7,707 nucleotides of DNA from an uncultured Granulosicoccaceae bacterium (GTDB lineage: Bacteria > Pseudomonadota > Gammaproteobacteria > Granulosicoccales > Granulosicoccaceae). The notes under the pieces are model-generated. The model had not been told where the DNA came from. It was given only the letters and a program-made list of their open reading frames with translations, and did no database searches. The position numbers and the translations under genes were made by a program. Numbering within the stretch: position 1 is the first letter of the stretch; each line of letters begins with the position of its first letter. Positions 1 to 6,959 of the stretch are shown one piece after another. The stretch spans positions 1 through 7,707 of the forward strand of contig CALFBL010000056.1 of assembly GCA_937951695.1 (NCBI GenBank), written 5' to 3'.

Positions 1-2646
1 TGTATCGCAGTCGTCGGGGCCAGTGCTCGCGCCGGCTCCCGGGGTCAAGCCTTGATGCAAAACATCGTGCAGGGTGGCTTTGGCGGCACGCTTTATCCGG
101 TTAACCCGCGCTACGATCATGTGTGCGATCTGGTTTGCTACGACGAACTCACCGATTGCCCCGATGACCCAGACCTTGTCATTTTAATCAGCCCGGAAAA
201 AACGCTTAAAACAGCGCTCAAACAAACCGCCAAGCGCGGCGTTCGGGTCGCCATCGTGATGTCATCGGCAAAAGACAGCCGAGCTTTGCATAAACTGGCC
301 AGTAAACTCAACATTCGCCTGCTGGGGCCATTCTGCGCTGGATTGATCCGCCCTTGCGCCAATCTGAACGCCTCCTACAGCGCCAATATCGTGCACACAG
401 GCCGAATCGGCCTGATCACCCAATCCGCCTCGCTGGCTGCAGCGCTTGTTGACTGGGCTGAAAACGCCAAAGTGGGATTCTCAGCGCTGTTATCAACCGG
501 CACGGAATCGGAAATCCGCCTTGCTGATCTGCTTGATCTTCTGGCTGAAGATCATCACACGCGGGCCATCATTGTGTACATCGAGCACGTCCACAACGTT
601 CGCTGGTTTATGAGCGCCATCAGTGCAGCGGCCCGGATCAAACCCGTGATCGTGATGAAGTCCTCTACCGATTCGGCTGAATATTGCGACCTGTACTCGC
701 AAACCGGTGAAGTGCTGTCGAGTGACACCGTTTTCCACGCCGCCATGCAACGCGTTGGTGTGGTTCGCATTCGCACCTTTATGAACTTGTACACCGCCGG
801 TCGCACGCTCGAATCGGGTATGCGCATCAAAGGAAAGCGGGTGGCCATTGTTAGTAACGGGGCCGCACCTGCCTTGTTGGCGGTTGAACGTTTGCACCAA
901 CGCGGGCTCAGTGCCCCCGAACTTTCTCAGGAGCTTCGACGCACCCTGAAACCCTTACTAAACCGGCACTGGAGTCAGGAAAACCCCATTGTGTTGCGTG
1001 AAAGTGATGCCTTGGCCGACGCTTACGTACGTGTATTGAAAGCCCTGAACGCAGCTTCTGCCTTCGATGCGATTGTTGTCATTCATGTGCCCGACTCCAT
1101 CACCGCCCCGGAAGCAATCGCCAACGCAGTGATTGAACACAAGCCAGTGAAACTGCCCATCGCGGTTGCCTGGATGGGAGACACGTTGGTGCAAGATGCC
1201 AGAAAAGTTCTTACAGAGAGTGGCCTACCAACCTTTGCTACACCAGAATCTGCCATCGACTGCATCGACTTTTTGCATCGTTACTACATCAGCCAGCAAC
1301 AACTGCTGCAACTTCCAAATCCCACCTCTCGCTCGACTGCAGCAGACGTTCCCGCGGCAACTGCGCTGGTTGCTCAAGCCATCAAAGACGGTGAGCGGGT
1401 TATGGGGCCACAAAAGTCCAGGCGGTTATTGGGCTTTTTTGGCATCAAAACTCAAGCTGCGGTTCGTGTGTTGGACGAAGACACAGCGGTCATGAAAGCC
1501 AATCAAATTGGCTATCCGGTGGCGATAAAAATCGTCTCCCCCAATCTTATGCACAAAGCCGCGGTAGCAGAGACTTGCTTATACGTGGACAGCGATGATG
1601 AGGTTCGTCGTGTGTTTCAAACCATGTATTCAGCCCTCAAAATGCGTCGTCCAGGCGCTGAATTTCGTGGCGTGCTGATTGAGAAAATGTATCAGCAAAG
1701 CCACAGCCGCTCGCTCGCCTTGGGTATTCATCAAGACCCAACCTTTGGCCCGGTCATCACCTTGTCGATCGGCGGCGACATCACCCCGATTAATATCTAC
1801 CGCTCGGTTCAACTGCCACCGTTAAACCAATTTTTAATAGACCAGATGCTCGATGAACAGCCCATGAAAGCGTATCTGGACGCCTGGCAGTACAAACCTG
1901 CGGTCTCTCGTGCATCGCTAGCCGCGGTACTGCGCCGATTGTCTGAGATGGCGACTGAGATGCCGAATATTTTCTCTTTAGACATCAACCCACTGGAGGT
2001 CTCACCTGATCACAGTGTGGCCTTGAGCGTTCGTGTGGTGCTGGAAAAAAGAACGATGCAGCGCCCTTATACTCATCTTGCTATTCACCCCTACCCCGTA
2101 CAGTGGCAGAAGAGCATCACCAACAAACACGGTAACCGTTTTTTGCTTCGACCCATACGCCCTACGGACGCTGATTCCATTCAGGAGCTGGTGCGCAATA
2201 TGTCTGCAGAATCTCGCTACTTCAGATTCATGCACGCGGTGAACGATCTCTCGCCACGCATGGTCGTGCAGTTCACCAAACTCGACTACGATCGTCAAAT
2301 GGCGTTTGTCGCCATCCCCGACAACAGCCCAACCCTTGTGGGTGTCAGTCGCTACACCATCGACAGTAAACGCATCGAAGCCGATTTCGCCATCGCCATA
2401 GATGACGATCACCAAGGTCAGGGTTTGGCTAGCGCATTAATGCGACACTTGATTGAACACGCAAAAGCCCAATCCTTGCATCGCATTCGAGGCGATGTCC
2501 TGTGTAACAACCACGCCATGCGCGGTTTAGTGGAGCACCTTGGATTTACCGGTAAAACCGATCCCGAAGATCGCGAAGTAATGGTCTACACCTACTCTCT
2601 TGTCGACACGCCAAACATCGACACGCCAAAGCCGTGGAAAACCTAA
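1..2646 (+). CDS. pat: Pat/PatZ-type protein lysine acetyltransferase (ACD-like plus GNAT domains), 5' end cut by the window edge
   Basis: Transfers acetyl from acetyl-CoA to protein lysines; the best known target of this family is AMP-forming acetyl-CoA synthetase, which it inactivates in the cytosol. The frame is open from base 1, so the true start lies upstream; alignment from memory with E. coli PatZ (886 residues) suggests only about 13-15 residues are missing. Numbering codons from base 1: a CoA-binding Rossmann segment opens with VVGAS (codons 4-8); succinyl-CoA-ligase-like domains follow to about codon 430; an ATP-grasp domain spans about 450-680 (AIKI lysine 510, MHK 517-519, DPTFGPVITL); a GNAT domain runs from about 711 to 865, with the acetyl-CoA loop QGQGLA at 805-810. 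The phospho-histidine of active NDP-forming acyl-CoA synthetases is glutamine here (SQTGEVLSSD, Q234), so that half is probably regulatory. The residue aligning with catalytic Glu809 of Salmonella Pat is aspartate (EADFAI, D795). It is followed with no gap by the hydrolase gene. Family is certain; target proteins are inferred. Confidence 0.93.
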   Translation, partial: CIAVVGASARAGSRGQALMQNIVQGGFGGTLYPVNPRYDHVCDLVCYDELTDCPDDPDLVILISPEKTLKTALKQTAKRGVRVAIVMSSAKDSRALHKLASKLNIRLLGPFCAGLIRPCANLNASYSANIVHTGRIGLITQSASLAAALVDWAENAKVGFSALLSTGTESEIRLADLLDLLAEDHHTRAIIVYIEHVHNVRWFMSAISAAARIKPVIVMKSSTDSAEYCDLYSQTGEVLSSDTVFHAAMQRVGVVRIRTFMNLYTAGRTLESGMRIKGKRVAIVSNGAAPALLAVERLHQRGLSAPELSQELRRTLKPLLNRHWSQENPIVLRESDALADAYVRVLKALNAASAFDAIVVIHVPDSITAPEAIANAVIEHKPVKLPIAVAWMGDTLVQDARKVLTESGLPTFATPESAIDCIDFLHRYYISQQQLLQLPNPTSRSTAADVPAATALVAQAIKDGERVMGPQKSRRLLGFFGIKTQAAVRVLDEDTAVMKANQIGYPVAIKIVSPNLMHKAAVAETCLYVDSDDEVRRVFQTMYSALKMRRPGAEFRGVLIEKMYQQSHSRSLALGIHQDPTFGPVITLSIGGDITPINIYRSVQLPPLNQFLIDQMLDEQPMKAYLDAWQYKPAVSRASLAAVLRRLSEMATEMPNIFSLDINPLEVSPDHSVALSVRVVLEKRTMQRPYTHLAIHPYPVQWQKSITNKHGNRFLLRPIRPTDADSIQELVRNMSAESRYFRFMHAVNDLSPRMVVQFTKLDYDRQMAFVAIPDNSPTLVGVSRYTIDSKRIEADFAIAIDDDHQGQGLASALMRHLIEHAKAQSLHRIRGDVLCNNHAMRGLVEHLGFTGKTDPEDREVMVYTYSLVDTPNIDTPKPWKT
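2603..2630 (+). repeat. Short tandem duplication at the 3' end of pat
   Basis: TCGACACGCCAAA occurs at 2603-2615 and 2618-2630, a 15-base period that keeps frame and encodes VDTPN-IDTPK in the variable tail after the GNAT fold. It looks like a small in-frame duplication, possibly by replication slippage, and probably does not affect catalysis. Confidence 0.7.
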
Positions 2647-3525
2647 GTGCAAAACCCAAAACTCACCACCAGCACAGTCAGCATCCCTACCGACCTGACG
2701 ATTGCGCTATTGCGCCAACGCGATCCGCATTCCCCATCCGATACGCGCGTATTGTGCTTGCACGGCTGGCTGGACAACGCCAACAGTTTTGTGCCGATGA
2801 TGCCGTACCTGCCCGATATCGATCTGGTCGCTGTGGACCTGCCAGGGCACGGTCATTCATCCCATCTGCAAGGCCCTTACAGTGTGCTGGACACAACGGT
2901 GCGTTGTTTCGACATCGCCGACGCTCTGCAATGGGACAGCTTTCATGTGGTGGGGCATTCGCTGGGAGGGTCGCTGGCTTTGATGATGGCAGTTGCCTGC
3001 CCGGCACGTATTTTGTCCACCACCGCCATAGAATCCGCCGGGCCCTTAACCGAACGGTCCGAGAAATTCCCGACTCGTCTGCGAAAAGCTACCGATGATA
3101 GAGCGCACCCGCATCGATATCAGTCGCGTACATTCGACACTGAAGGCGCTGCCGTCGAGTCGCGCTTAAAGGCTACAAAGATGGATAGATTGTCGGCTGA
3201 GCTGATCATCCGGCGCCAGTTGCAAACGGTGGACTCGGGTTTTCAATGGCGCTTTGACCCCGCACTCAGAAACGCCAGTCTGTCCTACCTCGATGAATCT
3301 TGTATTGAATCGGCAATGGCTTCCATTGAGTGCCCCACCCACGCCGTTGTGGCACGCGACGGATTTATTGCCCATCGCGACGAATCTGGCACACGGTTGG
3401 GTCAAGTTAAGGATTTGACCAGGACTGAGTTGCCGGGTCATCATCATTTGCATATGGACACACCCGAACCGGTAGCCGCCTCCATCAATCGCTTTTTGGG
3501 TACCCTGCCCGCCCTCGGCGGTTAG
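2647..3525 (+). CDS. Alpha/beta hydrolase, SERHL/MEST-like serine hydrolase
   Basis: A 292-residue cytosolic alpha/beta-fold hydrolase; no signal peptide or membrane segment is visible. The oxyanion-hole region is LHGWLDNANSF (HGW at 39-41), the strand VAVDLPGHGHS follows, and the nucleophile elbow is GHSLGG with Ser105. The likely acid is Asp238 (VVARDGF) and the catalytic histidine is in GHHHLHMD, most likely His266 by alignment to the family pattern GgHHLHMD. The cap region contains GFQWRFDPAL (198-207), also typical of this group. The reaction is therefore ester, thioester or similar hydrolysis; the substrate cannot be inferred. The start is GTG directly after the pat TAA, in the same frame, with a modest GGAAA (2636-2640) as ribosome-binding site. 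No in-frame ATG occurs before the core fold, so the GTG is the reasonable choice. The zero spacing implies an operon with coupled translation. The alternative names (esterase, lipase, epoxide hydrolase-like) are all weaker fits than the SERHL-like group. Confidence 0.9.
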   Translation: MQNPKLTTSTVSIPTDLTIALLRQRDPHSPSDTRVLCLHGWLDNANSFVPMMPYLPDIDLVAVDLPGHGHSSHLQGPYSVLDTTVRCFDIADALQWDSFHVVGHSLGGSLALMMAVACPARILSTTAIESAGPLTERSEKFPTRLRKATDDRAHPHRYQSRTFDTEGAAVESRLKATKMDRLSAELIIRRQLQTVDSGFQWRFDPALRNASLSYLDESCIESAMASIECPTHAVVARDGFIAHRDESGTRLGQVKDLTRTELPGHHHLHMDTPEPVAASINRFLGTLPALGG

Positions 3526-3529
3526 CTAT

Positions 3530-3547
3530 CAACCGGTTGCGCAACCG
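3530..3547. repeat. Overlapping perfect palindromes just after the hydrolase stop
   Basis: CAACCGGTTG (3530-3539) and CGGTTGCGCAACCG (3534-3547) are both perfect palindromes and share CGGTTG, giving CAACCG twice with its complement between. As RNA, the second could form a 5-bp stem with a GCGC loop. There is no T-tract behind it, so it is not a standard intrinsic terminator. It could be a protein-binding site, a weak RNA 3'-end structure, or chance. Only the symmetry is directly seen. Confidence 0.55.
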
Positions 3548-3578
3548 ACGAGTGAACGGCCTGCAGCGACGGCACGAC

Positions 3579-3596
3579 TCGTGAATTGATTCACGA
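3579..3596. promoter_or_regulatory. 18-base inverted repeat, candidate operator upstream of the SNF2 gene
   Basis: TCGTGAATTGATTCACGA has perfect 8-base arms around a central TG. It lies 76 bases before the SNF2 GTG. A further CACGA at 3573-3577 pairs symmetrically with TCGTG at 3579-3583 (CACGA-C-TCGTG), and another CACGA is at 3642-3646, so the area is rich in one half-site. The size and symmetry fit a dimeric helix-turn-helix regulator. No regulator gene is in the window, and there is no T-run to make it a terminator. The symmetry is certain; the function is inferred. Confidence 0.5.
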
Positions 3597-3633
3597 AAGT
3601 TATCTGTAACCTTCAGCCCTGAGACAGCCAGCC

Positions 3634-3675
3634 ATGAATCGCACGACACCTTCTCGGGTTACAATTCTGCGGTGA
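3634..3675 (+). CDS. Possible 13-codon leader/upstream ORF coupled to the SNF2 gene
   Basis: ATG at 3634 opens a 13-codon frame (MNRTTPSRVTILR) ending in TGA at 3673-3675. This TGA overlaps the SNF2 start GTG (3672-3674) as GTGA, a layout typical of translational coupling. A weak GAGA lies about 9 bases before the ATG. The SNF2 start itself has no Shine-Dalgarno, which makes coupling a useful explanation. The peptide resembles nothing I know and has no obvious attenuator codon run. A frame this short can occur by chance, and the competing reading is a leaderless SNF2 transcript. Confidence 0.25.
   Translation: MNRTTPSRVTILR
3660..3665 (+). promoter_or_regulatory. Possible -10 box for the SNF2 gene
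   Basis: TACAAT differs at one position from the sigma-70 TATAAT consensus and ends 6 bases before the GTG start. Transcription from it would begin at or next to the GTG, giving a leaderless message. No good -35 hexamer sits 16-18 bases upstream (the region reads about GAATCGCA) and there is no TGn extension, so the call is weak. Confidence 0.3.
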
Positions 3676-6600
3676 ACAAAAGCACTCGTATATTAAGTTT
3701 CGACGACGTCATCGAGCTGTGTGGTTCGGTATTCACGTCGCGCGGTGGCGTGTATAAAGCCAGCGGAAAAGTCCGTGACGTTCAATGGAACGCGGAGAAA
3801 CAGCTTCTCACAGCCGCTGTTAAAGGCACCGCCGCCGATCCCTACCGTCAACGCGTTCAAATTGAGGCGCATTCCCTGTCGGGCACCTGTACCTGTCCCG
3901 TGCAGTACAACTGCAAACACGTCGCGGCGGCCTTGCTCACCTGGATCGATCAGCAAAACGAACAACCCACTGAATCGGATCAATCGCTGCGTTCGATCAA
4001 TCGATGGCTGCAAGATATGGTGGTTCAGGGCAAGCAACTGGACCCCTCGTTTGAGCAACACACCCCGGGCGAGCCGTTATTGTTTTTCCAGTTAGACGAA
4101 ACCAGTTTATCGCAACATCAGTTGGGCGTTGAACTGCAGATCCTGCAAAGCCGATTATTGAAACGAGGTGGCTACGGTAAAGAAGCCCCGTATCGCTATC
4201 ACGCACACTTTCATCACCCCGATTGGGTTCAACCCAGTGATCACGCCATACTCGAACTTGCGATCGGTAAGAACGCCGACATCAGCTATCGAACGCTGGT
4301 GGTGGAAGGCGACACAGGTCATCTACTGATGACGCGACTGGTTGCTACTGAGCGCTGTTTTTGGGGCTCGGATCGGGACAAACCCATCACGCTTGGTGAG
4401 TCCAGGCGGTTGGACTTTGATTGGCAGCGCCAGGAGAACGATGAATTCCAGCTAGATGTGACCCTTGAGGGCAGTCAATACTGGCACATGGTGCCCACCG
4501 AGCCTGCCTGGTATCTCGATACCGAGAATCAAGTTGCAGGACTGCTCAAAGATGTACCACCCACCGGCTTGTTATCACGGCTGATGAAGGCGCCTGCGAT
4601 ACCCGAAGCGCACGCCCAGGCGATCAGTAACTTTCTCGCCTCACGGCTACCTGCAGCCGATTTACCGCTGCCGGCCAAACCTAATTTTGAACGGGTCGTG
4701 GTTGATGCTCAACCCATTCTCATCTTGCAGTCCAAAGAAGAAAGCCCCGATATTCGAGACTACTTTGCAGCGGTACATTTTCGCTATGCCGATTACACCT
4801 TGCCGTTTAACGGCTCCAGTACTGAAGATACGCTGGAAGGCAAAACTCGCGACGGCAAACCGCTGGTACTCAAACGTAATCTCGCTCAGGAAAACCGGTT
4901 TGCCATGCAATTTGAGCAACGCTTTCCGCAGTTCACCCACGCCAACGAATCCGACCCGGATTTCTACTCGGTTGCTGATCTCAAGCCCGGAACCAAAAAC
5001 GTCTATGAGTTAGCCACCCAATGGCGTCAGTTACTCGAACAACAAGAAGCGTTGGAAGCCGATGGTTGGGAAATTCTTAAACGTGAACCTTTCGATCTAT
5101 CGTTCGAGCCCATCACCCAAATAGAGGCCACGGTCTCTGACAACAGTATGCGTTCGTCTTGGTTCGACATGGCGTTAAAGCTTAACCACGAAGGCCAGCA
5201 ATTTGATCTTGTGCCGCTGGTTATCGAATGGCTGGAAACCGGCGAGCGCGATCAACCGATTTTACTGCAAGCCGAGACGGGTCAGTGGCTGGAAGTCTCG
5301 CCCGAAATCTTTGCCCCTATTGCCGACACCCTGCAGGAATTGTTTAATCAACGCAGCGATGATGGCAACATTCAACTGATGCGTGAACACGCCACAGCTC
5401 TGGATGAATTCCATAACCATTGGGAGTCTCATGGCCTGGAGGTACGTTGGGACGGCGCCGAAGAACTCTTGATCCTCGCGGAGAAGCTGCGAAATTTTGA
5501 AGGTCTGCAAGCGATCGATGCACCGCAAAATCTGCACGCAGAATTGCGTCCGTACCAGTTAGAAGGTTTGGCCTGGTTGGACTTTCTTGCCGACTTCGGC
5601 ATGAACGGCGTACTCGCTGACGATATGGGCTTGGGTAAAACGTTGCAGACCCTTGCCCACATACTTCACGAAAAACAAATTGATCGCATTAAAGGCCCCA
5701 CACTGATTGTGGCACCCACCAGCTTGCTGGTGAACTGGTCACGCGAAGCGGCGCGTTTCACCCCGGACCTAACCGTCATGGTATGGCATGGTGCCGATAG
5801 AAAACAACACAATCCCGAATTCTCAGCGCACGATATCGTCATCACCAGTTACGCGCTGGTCAATCGCGATGCCAGCCTTTTGAAGGCCGAGAATTTTCAG
5901 ATGATCGTGCTCGATGAGGCGCAGGCGATTAAAAACCCCAGTGCGAAAATCACACAAACTTTGAAAGAATTTAATGCGCCACGACGACTGTGTTTAACTG
6001 GAACACCGCTGGAAAATCATTTGGGCGAACTGTGGAGTTTGTTTGATTTTCTCATGCCAGGGCTTCTCGGCAACCGCAAATTATTTAGCAAACACTACCG
6101 TACACCTATCGAATCACAGCAGGATATAAAAGCGCAGGTCCGTTTAACACAGCGCATCAAGCCCTTCTTGTTGCGACGGCGCAAAGAAGAGGTGGCCTCT
6201 GACTTGCCGCCGAAAACCGAAATCATCAAATCCATTACGCTCGAAGGTGATCAAGCGCGTTTGTACGAATCCATCCGCGTCACCATGGAGCAACGGGTTC
6301 AGGAAATCTTGCGTGAACGCGGGCTACAGCACTCGCATATTGAACTGCTCGACGCCTTATTGAAACTTCGGCAAACCTGTTGTCATCCCGCGTTGGTGAA
6401 ATTGGCCAGTGCCGAAGGCATTATGGAATCAGCGAAAACCAAGCTGATGCTCTCGATGCTGGAAGAGCTTATCGCCGAAGGTAAGAAAATTTTATTATTC
6501 TCGCAATTCACGTCAATGCTTGAAATTATCGAAAAAGAAGTCACCGATGCAGGCATTCCGTATGTGAAGCTCACCGGTCGCACCCGCAATCGCGCCGACG

Positions 6601-6959
6601 TGGTAGATTCGTTTCAGAACGGTGAAGTACCGTTATTTCTCATCAGTCTGAAAGCCGGTGGCACCGGATTGAATTTAACCGCCGCAGACACCGTCATCCA
6701 TTACGATCCTTGGTGGAACCCTGCGGTAGAAAATCAGGCCAGTGACCGCGCCCATCGGATTGGTCAAACCAAGCCGGTGTTTATTTACAAGCTGGTGGCC
6801 AGTAACACCGTGGAAGAGAAGATTCTGACGATGCAAGAATACAAGAAAATTCTCACCGACGGCATCATCAATGCGGATAAAAACCCGATGGGCAAATTGT
6901 CGGCTGATGATTTTTTGGAACTCTTTGCGCATGCTGGGGATGTCAGGTCTGTTGCTTGA
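3672..6959 (+). CDS. SWIM zinc-finger SNF2-family DEAD/DEAH-box helicase/ATPase
   Basis: A 1095-residue Swi2/Snf2-type ATPase, expected to translocate on duplex DNA and remodel protein-DNA complexes; its bacterial role is not settled. Residues 73-83 form a SWIM motif, C-x-C-x5-C-x-H (C73, C75, C81, H83), which binds zinc and probably DNA or protein. Residues of about 100-620 match the poorly characterised bacterial SNF2-associated region. The motor follows: LRPYQLEGLAWL, Walker A DDMGLGKT (650-657, Lys656), APTSLLVNW, DEAQ (748-751), LTGTPLEN (from 775), the PFLLRRRKEEV linker, then lobe 2 with LLFSQF, GGTGLNL, DPWWNPAVE and motif VI QASDRAHRIGQ (1022-1032, arginines 1026 and 1029). All ATPase motifs are intact. 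GTG 3672 is the first start codon after the in-frame TGA at 3582, and the family's usual N-terminus begins right there. It lacks a Shine-Dalgarno. The 3' end overlaps the convergent transporter by 17 bases. It is not RapA/HepA, which lacks a SWIM motif. Confidence 0.95.
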   Translation: MNKSTRILSFDDVIELCGSVFTSRGGVYKASGKVRDVQWNAEKQLLTAAVKGTAADPYRQRVQIEAHSLSGTCTCPVQYNCKHVAAALLTWIDQQNEQPTESDQSLRSINRWLQDMVVQGKQLDPSFEQHTPGEPLLFFQLDETSLSQHQLGVELQILQSRLLKRGGYGKEAPYRYHAHFHHPDWVQPSDHAILELAIGKNADISYRTLVVEGDTGHLLMTRLVATERCFWGSDRDKPITLGESRRLDFDWQRQENDEFQLDVTLEGSQYWHMVPTEPAWYLDTENQVAGLLKDVPPTGLLSRLMKAPAIPEAHAQAISNFLASRLPAADLPLPAKPNFERVVVDAQPILILQSKEESPDIRDYFAAVHFRYADYTLPFNGSSTEDTLEGKTRDGKPLVLKRNLAQENRFAMQFEQRFPQFTHANESDPDFYSVADLKPGTKNVYELATQWRQLLEQQEALEADGWEILKREPFDLSFEPITQIEATVSDNSMRSSWFDMALKLNHEGQQFDLVPLVIEWLETGERDQPILLQAETGQWLEVSPEIFAPIADTLQELFNQRSDDGNIQLMREHATALDEFHNHWESHGLEVRWDGAEELLILAEKLRNFEGLQAIDAPQNLHAELRPYQLEGLAWLDFLADFGMNGVLADDMGLGKTLQTLAHILHEKQIDRIKGPTLIVAPTSLLVNWSREAARFTPDLTVMVWHGADRKQHNPEFSAHDIVITSYALVNRDASLLKAENFQMIVLDEAQAIKNPSAKITQTLKEFNAPRRLCLTGTPLENHLGELWSLFDFLMPGLLGNRKLFSKHYRTPIESQQDIKAQVRLTQRIKPFLLRRRKEEVASDLPPKTEIIKSITLEGDQARLYESIRVTMEQRVQEILRERGLQHSHIELLDALLKLRQTCCHPALVKLASAEGIMESAKTKLMLSMLEELIAEGKKILLFSQFTSMLEIIEKEVTDAGIPYVKLTGRTRNRADVVDSFQNGEVPLFLISLKAGGTGLNLTAADTVIHYDPWWNPAVENQASDRAHRIGQTKPVFIYKLVASNTVEEKILTMQEYKKILTDGIINADKNPMGKLSADDFLELFAHAGDVRSVA

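Noticed and set aside
52..57. TTG 52 or ATG 55 as the true pat start
   Set aside because: The frame is open to base 1 and the upstream codons encode the conserved CoA-binding VVGAS segment, so these are internal codons.
493..900. 135-codon minus-strand frame opposite pat
   Set aside because: It lies wholly within conserved pat coding sequence and has no recognisable domain or start signal.
2634..3098. 154-codon plus-strand frame overlapping the hydrolase
   Set aside because: It is rich in Arg, Ala and Ser with no fold motifs, while the overlapping frame has a full alpha/beta hydrolase with triad; it is a shadow frame.
3526..3671. Intrinsic terminator after the hydrolase
   Set aside because: Inverted repeats are present but none is followed by a run of T, so a factor-independent terminator is not supported.
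3672..6959. SNF2 protein as a DISARM (DrmD) or other phage-defence helicase, or as RapA/HepA
   Set aside because: No methyltransferase, nuclease or other defence partner is nearby, the flanks are housekeeping-like, and the N-terminal SWIM motif fits the widespread SWIM-SNF2 group rather than RapA.
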